From contig CAYVOD010000032.1 of the NCBI GenBank assembly GCA_964453055.1, positions 1 to 20,478 on the forward strand: a DNA stretch of 20,478 bases, in the 5' to 3' direction. The stretch's first letter is position 1, and the number at the start of each line of letters is the position of its first letter. This document shows positions 7,409 to 13,620 of the stretch, in pieces. The notes beneath the pieces are model-generated. The model was not told where the DNA came from. It worked only from the letters and a program-made list of their open reading frames with translations, and did not search any database. This DNA is from UBA2256 sp964453055. GTDB lineage: Bacteria; Spirochaetota; Spirochaetia; Treponematales; Rectinemataceae. The position numbers and the translations under genes were made by a program.

Positions 7409-7954
7409 ATGCAGGGATACGCGAGAACGACGCCGGGCTTTTCTCTCTGCGGTTTGAACTGCGCACTGTGTCCGAGGTACAACACCGATGGAAGTTCTCG
7501 ATGCCCGGGATGCGGGGGCCTCGACTTCAGGCTCAAACATCCCGCGTGCGCGGTTATTGGTTGCAGCAGGAGGCACGGGAACGTGGAGTACTGTTTCGCC
7601 TGCGAGAAATATCCTTGCGATCGATACTTGCGGACAGGGGAGAAGGATTCGTTCATATCGTATCGCAACGTGCTGGAGGATAACGAAAAGGCGAGAGCGG
7701 ACTTGGGGCGCTATCTGTCCGATTTAGAGAAGAAAAAAGAATACCTGGATTATTTCTTGGAAAAATACAACGACGGGAAGTCCAAAGGCTTCTTTTGCCT
7801 TGCGATCAATCTCCTGCCGATAGAGGATATCGAGGATATCGCCGCGAACGCGAAAGAGAAAGAAAAGCCAGAGGGGCCTAGGACAGAATTCGTAAAGAGC
7901 TTGTTTCACGAGAAGGCAAGGAATAGGGGGATCGAGATCGCGTTACGAAAATAG
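7409..7954 (+). CDS. DUF3795 Cys-rich protein
   Basis: A 181-residue protein with a DUF3795-type metal-binding domain. Ten cysteines are packed into the first 70 residues (14, 18, 21, 32, 35, 47, 52, 62, 65, 70). They fall in blocks CGLNCALCPRYN, CPGCGG, HPACAVIGC, and YCFACEKYPCDRY, the usual pattern of this probable zinc- or iron-sulfur-binding family. The remainder is charged and helical (DLEKKKEYLDYFLEKYNDGK) and probably packs against the metal domain. No catalytic function is known. The start follows the Imm5-type stop by only 12 bases and the Shine-Dalgarno sequence is poor (CAGGA), so translation may rely on re-initiation. Confidence 0.9.
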   Translation: MQGYARTTPGFSLCGLNCALCPRYNTDGSSRCPGCGGLDFRLKHPACAVIGCSRRHGNVEYCFACEKYPCDRYLRTGEKDSFISYRNVLEDNEKARADLGRYLSDLEKKKEYLDYFLEKYNDGKSKGFFCLAINLLPIEDIEDIAANAKEKEKPEGPRTEFVKSLFHEKARNRGIEIALRK

Positions 7955-7976
7955 AGAATCTTAGGAGAAAACGGCG

Positions 7977-8717
7977 ATGATAAAAGCGGAAGATTCGCGC
8001 GAACGGCATCAGGGGCGAAGGGGTTTGCTGAGGCTCGCCGCCCTGGCGATTTTTTTGGCGCTGCTGAGCTCCTGCCAGGGAGAGCGCAGAACGATTAGCG
8101 TTTCGGGATTCGGGACGGTGACGTTCGTCCCCGATACGGTTTCATTTACGATTACGGTAAAAAACGTGAGCCCGACGCTGGAGGAGGCGACGGCGCTCAC
8201 GAAGGAAGCCACCCAGCGGGTGGTGGAGCTATGCAAGAAGTACGGGATCGGCGACGAGGATATCGTCACTAGCTACGCGAATTCGGGCAAGGAATACGCC
8301 AATCAGTACGGCGAAGGAGAGCCGAAATTCCTGGGCTACGCATCTACGCAGAGTACGGCGGTTTCTTACCAGGATCTTCCTAAGTTCGAGGAGTTTTCCA
8401 GGGAGTTATTGGCTCTGGAGATTACGAGCCTCCATGACTTGTCGTTCAGCCATTCGAAATACTCGGATTACGCGTCCGAGGCCGATATGCTCGCGCTGGA
8501 CGACGCTAAGCGGGCAGCGGAGAAGATCGCCGCGCGGATGAAGATCGGGCTCGGGGAAGTGCTGTCGGTGGCGTCGACCGGGAACTCGCCGGGCATGGAG
8601 TATGGGCGGGGCTACGAGACGCAGCTCATGGCCAAGGATATGGGAGGCGGGATAGCGCTTTCGCCGGGGATCCTCACGGCGACGAAGAGGGTCGACGTGG
8701 TGTTCGGGATACGGTGA
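7977..8717 (+). CDS. SIMPL-domain (DUF541) lipoprotein
   Basis: A 246-residue exported SIMPL-domain protein. The N-terminus is a long basic stretch (to about residue 19), a hydrophobic run and the lipobox LLSSC, with Cys33 as the lipid anchor. The domain then starts with the family strand RTISVSGFGTVTFVPDTVSF, followed by an EEAT...TKEATQRVVELCKKYGI helix. DDAKRAAEKIAARMKIGLGE and the closing TKRVDVVFGIR strand complete it. Relatives sit in the periplasm or outer membrane; some affect signalling or oxidative stress, but the biochemical role is unsettled. TAGGAG at about 7960 precedes the ATG. The next gene starts at the base after this stop. Confidence 0.9.
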   Translation: MIKAEDSRERHQGRRGLLRLAALAIFLALLSSCQGERRTISVSGFGTVTFVPDTVSFTITVKNVSPTLEEATALTKEATQRVVELCKKYGIGDEDIVTSYANSGKEYANQYGEGEPKFLGYASTQSTAVSYQDLPKFEEFSRELLALEITSLHDLSFSHSKYSDYASEADMLALDDAKRAAEKIAARMKIGLGEVLSVASTGNSPGMEYGRGYETQLMAKDMGGGIALSPGILTATKRVDVVFGIR

Positions 8718-9272
8718 ATGATCACGATAGAAAAACTGAGCGAAGACAGGGTAGAAGCGGCCAAGGGACTGATACGCGAATACTTGGGCTGGATACAGGT
8801 AGACCTGTGCTTCCAACATGTGGACGAGGAATTGGAGCGCTTTCCCGAAAAATATAAAGAGCCCGACGGGGCTTTTTTCATAGCCAGGGACGGGGAGAGG
8901 GCGGTCGGCTGCGTGGGGTTGAAAAAGCTAGACGATCGGATTTGCGAAATGAAGCGGCTTTTCGTGCTGGACGAGTATAAGGGGCGGGGCGTCGGCAAGC
9001 GGCTGGTGGAGGCGATAATCCGGGAAGCTGAAAACAAGGGATACCTGCGCATGAGATTGGACACGCTGAAGCGGATGGACAAAGCGCTGAGGCTCTACAG
9101 AACGTTCGGTTTCAAGGAGATCGCGCAATACGTGGAGAATCCGATAGAGGACGCGGTGTTCCTGGAAAAGGAATTGAGACGCGAGGCGGAGGGGAAGGGC
9201 ATAACCGCAAGAACCATCGACGAGGTTTTTAAAGGAGGCGCAGATGCGCGTTCTCAAGGAATTCCGCAATAG
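8718..9272 (+). CDS. GNAT-family N-acetyltransferase
   Basis: A 184-residue acetyltransferase of the GNAT fold that should bind acetyl-CoA. Motif A is clear: CEMKRLFVLDEYKGRGVGKR (residues 76-95) with the RGVGKR pyrophosphate loop, then LVEAIIREAENKGY. Motif B is LRLYRTFGFKEIAQY. The fold ends near VFLEKEL (about residue 152). The last 32 residues are a polar extension whose codons contain the ribosome binding site and first codons of the next gene, so this tail may be a by-product of overlap. The ATG follows the SIMPL stop directly, consistent with a coupled transcript. The acceptor is unknown. Confidence 0.9.
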   Translation: MITIEKLSEDRVEAAKGLIREYLGWIQVDLCFQHVDEELERFPEKYKEPDGAFFIARDGERAVGCVGLKKLDDRICEMKRLFVLDEYKGRGVGKRLVEAIIREAENKGYLRMRLDTLKRMDKALRLYRTFGFKEIAQYVENPIEDAVFLEKELRREAEGKGITARTIDEVFKGGADARSQGIPQ

Positions 9273-9450
9273 ATTCGAAGCCGAGTCTTTCGCGCAGTTT
9301 TTGGACAATGAGAATATCCCCTACGTGATCCAGTCGGACGACGCGGGCGGACAGCGCCCCGCCGCCTTAACCGCCACGCTTTTGGTGAGCGAGGGCGATT
9401 TCGAGAGGGCGGCGGGGATTCTGGATTTAGGGCAAACGATAAAGCGATAA
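9244..9450 (+). CDS. DUF2007 small signal-transducing-like protein
   Basis: A 68-residue DUF2007-type protein, sometimes named putative prokaryotic signal-transducing protein, with a compact ferredoxin-like alpha/beta fold. It shows the family pattern: LKEFRNRFEAESFAQFLDNE, a strand NIPYVIQSDDAGG, then LTATLLVSEGDFERAAGIL. It starts inside the GNAT reading frame, with a 29-base overlap in another frame. The start is secured by the near-perfect AAAGGAGG at 9231-9238, five bases before the ATG. The family is small, cytosolic and of unknown role. The following 88 bases are a spacer with a direct repeat. Confidence 0.87.
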   Translation: MRVLKEFRNRFEAESFAQFLDNENIPYVIQSDDAGGQRPAALTATLLVSEGDFERAAGILDLGQTIKR

Positions 9451-9458
9451 GAGAGGCT

Positions 9459-9495
9459 AAAGCCTAGGCGAAAGACCAGACGAAAGCCTAGGCGA
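9459..9495. repeat. Short direct repeat with GCCTAGGC palindrome
   Basis: The 13-mer AAAGCCTAGGCGA occurs twice, at 9459-9471 and 9483-9495, 24 bases apart. Each copy contains the palindrome GCCTAGGC. The pair lies in the spacer between the DUF2007 gene and the four-helix membrane protein gene and could be a protein-binding site or a remnant of local duplication. Confidence 0.7.
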
Positions 9496-9538
9496 CGAGC
9501 GGCCCGCCATCTCGCGGGGCAAGCTCAAGGAGGTTCGC

Positions 9539-9943
9539 ATGGAACAGGGCGAATCGGCAGGTTTTGAAAAAACAAAAAAAATCCGCAAGGGAGCGGGTAA
9601 GTGGTTCTTCATCCTATCGAGAGTCCTGGGCATCGGAATCGTTCTTTTTATAGGCTTGTTCGCGCTGGATGTCTTCCCGGAGGAGGGATTCTCCCTCGAG
9701 GCGCTGCCCGGGTTCATCGTTCACTTGATTCCATCCTTCGCGTTAATCATCGTGCTCCTGGTCGCGTGGCGATACGAACTGATAGGGTTCCTCCTCTACT
9801 TGGGCTCGGGCGTCCTGTACTACTTCCTGACCGGAGGAAAGGAGCATATCAGCGCGTACCTGGCGATCTCCGGCTCTTTGGCGCTCATCGGGACTCTTTT
9901 CCTTCTGGACTGGGTATACCAGCGGAGGGCGGGAAGCGCATAG
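9539..9943 (+). CDS. Four-helix membrane protein, unknown function
   Basis: A 134-residue integral membrane protein. A basic cytosolic start (KTKKIRKGAGK) is followed by four hydrophobic segments at about 25-45, 58-77, 80-97 and 105-124. The loop GLFALDVFPEEGFSLEALPG and the following VHLIPSF...AWRYELIG block resemble a small uncharacterised bacterial membrane family, which I can describe but not name with certainty. It ends with a short basic tail. The ribosome binding site AAGGAGG (9528-9534) is strong. It is probably the last gene of the packed run that began at 5186, because a clear new promoter follows. Confidence 0.82.
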   Translation: MEQGESAGFEKTKKIRKGAGKWFFILSRVLGIGIVLFIGLFALDVFPEEGFSLEALPGFIVHLIPSFALIIVLLVAWRYELIGFLLYLGSGVLYYFLTGGKEHISAYLAISGSLALIGTLFLLDWVYQRRAGSA

Positions 9944-9992
9944 GGAAAGGAAAGAGGGCCGATAGCCTGAATCTCAACGCTTTCCAAAATAG

Positions 9993-10054
9993 TACTTAAA
10001 AATACTCAAAGTTACTAAAAAATACTTGACAAGAAGCATAAATGCTCTTATTGT
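9993..10054 (+). promoter_or_regulatory. Promoter with four 10-bp-phased TACT repeats
   Basis: TACT occurs at 9993, 10003, 10013 and 10023, exactly 10 bp apart, each embedded in A-rich sequence. The last repeat runs into TTGACA at 10026-10031, followed by a 17-base spacer and TATTGT at 10049-10054, a good sigma-70-type promoter. The predicted transcript starts near 10061. Repeats on one helical face directly upstream of the -35 box suggest cooperative binding of a regulator, or bent DNA with an UP-element-like role. The HTH protein encoded just downstream is the obvious candidate binder. Confidence 0.75.
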
Positions 10055-10086
10055 TCCTTTACTGATGAGTAAAAAGGAGCAATAAG
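10047..10086 (+). promoter_or_regulatory. Inverted repeat over -10 box and ribosome binding site
   Basis: The left arm CTTATTGTTCCTTTACT (10047-10063) pairs with the right arm AGTAAAAAGGAGCAATAAG (10068-10086) around the loop GATG. There is one T/C difference between the arms (a G-U pair in RNA) and two extra A residues on the right. The left arm contains the -10 box and the right arm contains the AAGGAG Shine-Dalgarno sequence (10074-10079) for the ATG at 10090. In DNA it could be an operator. In RNA only the downstream part of the left arm lies after the likely start site, so a full hairpin would need an upstream transcript. Confidence 0.75.
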
Positions 10087-10089
10087 GCT

Positions 10090-10551
10090 ATGAACGCGAC
10101 ATTTTATTCGATAGAAGACCTGGCGGGAATTTTAAAACTGCACCCAAAGACTATCTTGCGGTTCATCCACGAAGGAAAGATCAAGGCCCAGAAAATCGGC
10201 CGATCATGGCGCGTAAGCCAGGAGTCGCTCAAGGAGTACTCGCATTCCGAGCTGGCCGCCCCAGCAAAGGCCGTCGAGCCGGTGGATTTCGGCAGTATCG
10301 GCGAGCGCATGAGAGTGTCGGCGGTAATCGAGATCGACGAACAAAATTCCGAAGAAGCTTCGAGGCTTTCCAATACGCTAATGGCGGCATTGAATTGCAA
10401 AGATCCCGCGTGGGGGAGTTCGCGTTTCGACTGGTTTTACTATCCCGAGACGAAGAAGGCGAAATATGTCCTCTACGGGACGCCGGCCTTCATAGGCGAG
10501 ATAATGGTCATGTTCTCAAAGCTGGCGGGCGGCCAAGGGGCTGCGTCATGA
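10090..10551 (+). CDS. Excisionase-type HTH protein with novel C-terminal domain
   Basis: A 153-residue protein. Residues 5-53 form an excisionase/MerR-like winged HTH: YSIEDLAGILKLHPKTILRF followed by IHEGKIKAQKIGRSWRVSQES, the usual HTH_17 pattern with the Trp-Arg wing. After a short Ala/Pro linker, residues 72-150 form an unrecognised alpha/beta domain (MRVSAVIEIDEQNSEEASRL, a FDWFYYPETKKAKYVLYGTP hairpin, then a hydrophobic helix) that could bind a ligand or another subunit. It is not near phage or conjugative genes, so a regulatory role is more likely than excision. It overlaps the hydrolase gene by four bases and lies behind the repeat-rich promoter, suggesting autoregulation. Confidence 0.88.
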   Translation: MNATFYSIEDLAGILKLHPKTILRFIHEGKIKAQKIGRSWRVSQESLKEYSHSELAAPAKAVEPVDFGSIGERMRVSAVIEIDEQNSEEASRLSNTLMAALNCKDPAWGSSRFDWFYYPETKKAKYVLYGTPAFIGEIMVMFSKLAGGQGAAS

Positions 10552-11417
10552 ACCAGGCTGTCTATAAATCAGAGGAGGGAAGAAGGCAGATCGAGGCGGC
10601 GTATAGGGCGCATCTTGACTCGCCCCTGGGCGCCAATCTCGCGAAGAGAACAGTAGAGACGGATCAAGGGAGTACTTTCGTGATCGAGAAAAGCGAGGCG
10701 GGAAAACCTCCTCTGGTGCTTCTGCACGGCTCGGTCTCGAATTCGGCTTCATGGCTGGGAGTGATTCCCTTATTCGCGGAGAGGTTCAGCGTGTACTGCC
10801 TGGATATTCCTGGTGAGCCGGGCTTGAGCAGCCAGGAGCGGCTTTCGCTGAAATCCGATTCCCCGGCGCGATGGCTGCGGGGCGCCTTGGATGCCTTGGG
10901 GCTGGAAAAGGCCGCCTTCCTAGGGATGAGCCTGGGAGGCTGGTACGCGCTGGATTTCGCGATTACCTACCCGGAGCGGGCGGGGGCGCTCTCGCTGATA
11001 AGCGCGGGCGGGATAGGACCCGAAAAGCCGGGATTTATCTTCAAAGCGATGTTCTTCCTGCTGCTGGGAAAGCGCGGGCAGCGGATGCTCAACAAGGCGA
11101 TCTATCACAAGGTGGAGATGCCCGAGGAAATTCTCGAGTATCAGGCACTGGTGTCCAAGCATTTCAGGCCGGTGAACGAGGGTCTGCCGAGATTCTCGGA
11201 CGAGGAGCTAAAAAGGCTGAGGATGCCCCTGCAGTATTTCGGCGGTGACAGGGACGCGCTCCTGGACGCGAAGGCTTCGGTGGAGCGGCTTTCGGCTTTG
11301 CTGCCTCAGGCGGAGGCGCATTTGCTGGAGGACACGGGGCACGCTATCATAGACAAGTTCGGCGATGCGAAGGAATTTTTGACCAAAACCTGGGGGTTCG
11401 ATGGAAAGCAAGCATGA
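10548..11417 (+). CDS. Alpha/beta hydrolase
   Basis: A 289-residue alpha/beta-hydrolase-fold enzyme. The oxyanion region is LVLLHGSVSNSASW (56-69). The nucleophile elbow is LGMSLGGWYAL with Ser128, the acid is Asp234 or Asp236 in YFGGDRDALL, and the base is His265 in LEDTGHAI, so a full Ser-Asp-His triad is present. A cap region rich in hydrophobic helix (FIFKAMFFLLLGKRGQRMLN) lies at about 163-182. The start ATG lies in the ATGA overlap with the HTH gene, and the longer upstream open frame is only an overlap with that gene. The family includes esterases, lactonases and haloalkane-type enzymes; the substrate is unknown. It overlaps the methyltransferase gene by 17 bases. Confidence 0.9.
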   Translation: MNQAVYKSEEGRRQIEAAYRAHLDSPLGANLAKRTVETDQGSTFVIEKSEAGKPPLVLLHGSVSNSASWLGVIPLFAERFSVYCLDIPGEPGLSSQERLSLKSDSPARWLRGALDALGLEKAAFLGMSLGGWYALDFAITYPERAGALSLISAGGIGPEKPGFIFKAMFFLLLGKRGQRMLNKAIYHKVEMPEEILEYQALVSKHFRPVNEGLPRFSDEELKRLRMPLQYFGGDRDALLDAKASVERLSALLPQAEAHLLEDTGHAIIDKFGDAKEFLTKTWGFDGKQA

Positions 11418-12015
11418 GGAGTACACGTCGATAAACGCCCGTTTCGTGGATTCCTGGGTGGAGGCGGGCTGGGAATGGGGCCAGCCCATAGACCATGAAA
11501 CCTTTCTGAGGGCAAGAGCCGGAGATTGGTCAGTCGTGCTGACGCCGACGATCCCCGTGCCGCGGCGGGAGGGTTACGAGGTCGAAATCGTGAAAGCCGA
11601 CATGACCAAGGTATTTCCCTTCGCCGACGAGTCTTTCGATTTGATATTCCACCCGGTTTCGAACTGCTACGTGAGGGACGTGCTCCATGTCTGGAGGGAG
11701 TGTTCCAGGGTTTTGCGGCGGAAAGGCGCGCTGCTGGCGGGGCTGGATAACGGGATCAACTACCTTTTCGACGATGACGAGACGAAAATCGTGCATAGCC
11801 TGCCCTTCGATCCGCTCTCCAATCCCGATCTATACGAAGAATGCATTCGGGACGGTTGGGGAATTCAGTTTTCGCATTCGATAGAAGAGCAGGTCGGCGG
11901 ACAGCTGATGGCTGGTTTCAGGTTGACCGATATTTTCCAGGATTATAATTCCGTCGGCAATCTCAAGGACCGAGGCGTGCCGACCTTCTACGCCACGAGG
12001 GCGGTGAAGGAGTGA
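11401..12015 (+). CDS. Methyltransferase lacking the SAM-binding loop
   Basis: A 204-residue member of a class I methyltransferase family whose intact members, as I recall them, are about 45-50 residues longer. The N-terminus (INARFVDSWVEAGWEWGQPI, GDWSVVLTPT) and the later blocks (VEIVKADMTKVFPFADESFD, LIFHPVSNCYVRDV, LLAGLDNGINYLFDD, QFSHSIEEQVGGQLMAGF) are well preserved. The glycine-rich motif I and the strand after it, normally between PVP and EREGYEVEIVKAD, are absent. The junction is at about residues 53-57 (11557-11571) and the frame stays open. It probably cannot bind SAM normally and may be inactive, moonlighting or newly decaying. It is the third gene of the HTH-hydrolase operon. 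Confidence 0.85.
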   Translation: MESKHEEYTSINARFVDSWVEAGWEWGQPIDHETFLRARAGDWSVVLTPTIPVPRREGYEVEIVKADMTKVFPFADESFDLIFHPVSNCYVRDVLHVWRECSRVLRRKGALLAGLDNGINYLFDDDETKIVHSLPFDPLSNPDLYEECIRDGWGIQFSHSIEEQVGGQLMAGFRLTDIFQDYNSVGNLKDRGVPTFYATRAVKE

Positions 12016-12048
12016 CTGCCTAGGCTGACCGGGCATCGGACTGTCTTT

Positions 12049-13482
12049 TTAGACCGATTGGCCTGGATCGGGGCTGGGGTCGAGGTTCCCGGGGACGTTG
12101 GAAAGGCCTGCGGATATCAGCTTTCTTCTGCCCAACACGACGAGTGCGGTGAGAAGCATGGCGGAGCCGGTGCCTATGAGCAGAATTTCTATGCTTATTT
12201 TATCCGCCAGGGGGCCGAAAATCAGCATGCCCAGGGGCATCAGGGACGAGGAGATCATGGTCATGACGCTGAAGACCCTGCCCATGAAGGATTCTTCGAC
12301 ATGGGTTTGGATCATGACCATGGACGGGGTGTTGTAATAGGGCATGGAAACGCCGAATACGCCCATCACTAAAAGATAGAGCCAAAATCGGCCCGTCAGG
12401 CCAAGAGCTATAGTGCAGAGGGCCATGAGGATGTTCGAGGCGACCATGGTCCGCATTTTATTCTTGAATCCTCCCCAGAGCGAAATCAGCAGGCCGCCGG
12501 CCATCATGCCCACAGAAAAAAACATTTCAATGGCGGTGAGCCGCCATACTTCCTCGCCGAAGCGCCGGGCCGTCTGCAGGGGCGTGAGCAGGGCCGCGGG
12601 GGTGACGAGTATGAGGAAGGTGCCGACGTAAAAGAAGAATCCGACGAGAAAGCGATGTTCCTTTATGTAGCGAAAACCGTCAGCCATGTCTTTGAAATAG
12701 GGAACAGCTCGGCCTTCGGGCGTTTTGGCCCGAAGGGCTTTGGCGTGGGGCGCGATACGCAAAAAGCCGCCGAGAAGCGCGATGGCCAGGGCGGCGGTCG
12801 CCGCGTCGATGAAGAAGATGGCTTCGATCTTCATAAAGGAGAAAAGAAGCCCCGAAAGAAGGGGCGCGGCGAAGCTTAGGGCTGACTGGACGCTGCCGTT
12901 TATCCCGTGGACCTTCGTCAGGGATTCCTGGGGCACCATCTGGGGTAGAATAGCTCCTACCGCGGGCTGCTGGATGGCCGCGCCGAAGGCGCGCACGGCG
13001 GCGACGATGAGCATGAGGGGGTATGAGCGGTTTCCCGAAAGGAAAACGATCGCCATGAAAAGCGTTACGCCCGCGATGAGGGCGTCGGCGAGGATGATGA
13101 GTTTCTTGCGGTCGTAGCGGTCGGCCCAGACGCCGGCGAAGGGAGAGAGGAAGAAGGTAGGCAAAAATCCGCAGATGATGTAAAGGGTCATCATGAGGCC
13201 GGATTTGGTTTCGAGGGTGATATGCCAGAGGAGGGCGTACTGGACCAGGGCGGAGCCGAGGAGGGAAAGGGCTTGGCTTGAAAGGAAAATCGCGGTGTTT
13301 TTTTTCCAGGACTTACGGGAATCTTGAACGGCGGGCAATGGCGTTGGCACTGACCCGGACTTTTGCGCGGCCTCAGGCGAATCGGCCGGCGCGGGCGCGG
13401 ACGAATCGGGGGGGGCGATTGAATCGGGGGGCGCGGGCGCGGACAAATCGGGGGGCGCGGGCGATAGGGCAGGTTCAGGCAT
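12049..13482 (-). CDS. MFS exporter with Pro/Ala-rich N-terminal extension
   Basis: A 477-residue major facilitator, related to the EntS/MefA-type (MFS_3) drug and siderophore exporters. After about residue 58 there are roughly twelve hydrophobic helices. Motif A appears as GVWADRYDRKK between helices 2 and 3, and a similar SLWGGFKNKMRT loop lies in the second half. The first 55 residues are a low-complexity repeat of Ala, Pro, Ser and Asp (PAPPDS/APP units), encoded by a tandem repeat, which is unusual for this family. No ribosome binding site precedes the ATG, so translation may start lower, for example at a GTG or TTG just before RKSWKKN. The substrate is unknown. It converges with the operon to its left. 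Confidence 0.88.
   Translation of the reverse strand: MPEPALSPAPPDLSAPAPPDSIAPPDSSAPAPADSPEAAQKSGSVPTPLPAVQDSRKSWKKNTAIFLSSQALSLLGSALVQYALLWHITLETKSGLMMTLYIICGFLPTFFLSPFAGVWADRYDRKKLIILADALIAGVTLFMAIVFLSGNRSYPLMLIVAAVRAFGAAIQQPAVGAILPQMVPQESLTKVHGINGSVQSALSFAAPLLSGLLFSFMKIEAIFFIDAATAALAIALLGGFLRIAPHAKALRAKTPEGRAVPYFKDMADGFRYIKEHRFLVGFFFYVGTFLILVTPAALLTPLQTARRFGEEVWRLTAIEMFFSVGMMAGGLLISLWGGFKNKMRTMVASNILMALCTIALGLTGRFWLYLLVMGVFGVSMPYYNTPSMVMIQTHVEESFMGRVFSVMTMISSSLMPLGMLIFGPLADKISIEILLIGTGSAMLLTALVVLGRRKLISAGLSNVPGNLDPSPDPGQSV
13379..13471. repeat. GC-rich coding minisatellite in the MFS 5' end
   Basis: Imperfect tandem units of about 24 bases, each starting near AATCGG and continuing GGGGCGCGGGCGCGGAC, with one unit shortened to about 18 bases (AATCGGGGGGGGCGATTG). 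All units are multiples of three, so the minus-strand frame is preserved and encodes the Pro/Ala/Ser/Asp repeats of the MFS N-terminus. Unit loss or gain would change protein length without breaking the frame. Each G run could also make the region prone to slippage. Confidence 0.8.
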
Positions 13483-13524
13483 GGGATCGAAGATACTATG
13501 TCCGCAAGAGCTTCGGCAATCGCT

Positions 13525-13540
13525 CGCTTAATTTTAAGCG
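13525..13540. promoter_or_regulatory. Perfect palindrome in divergent promoter region
   Basis: CGCTTAATTTTAAGCG is a perfect inverted repeat (7-base arms, 2-base centre) in the 138-base gap between the divergent MFS and isomerase genes. A TATATT box at 13548-13553, suitable as a plus-strand -10, lies just downstream. This is a plausible operator, but no regulator is identified. Confidence 0.5.
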
Positions 13541-13620
13541 GCGATGCTATATTCAATAGCGATGATTAAACCTAGACTAGAGAAACCTTAGGAACGCAAC
13601 GTGAAGAGCATGGAGCCGAA

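Noticed and set aside
6973..7683. Long alternative plus-strand frame over the Imm5-type and DUF3795 genes
   Set aside because: Its translation is Arg/Gly-rich without domain structure, while the two overlapping frames match known families.
10090..10551. Phage or integrative-element excisionase
   Set aside because: There is no integrase, attachment repeat or phage gene nearby, and the protein has an extra C-terminal domain; a regulator is more likely.
12016..12048. Terminator between the converging methyltransferase and MFS genes
   Set aside because: Only short imperfect pairing (TCGG/CCGA, GTC/GAC) around a T run is visible; it is not a convincing stem.
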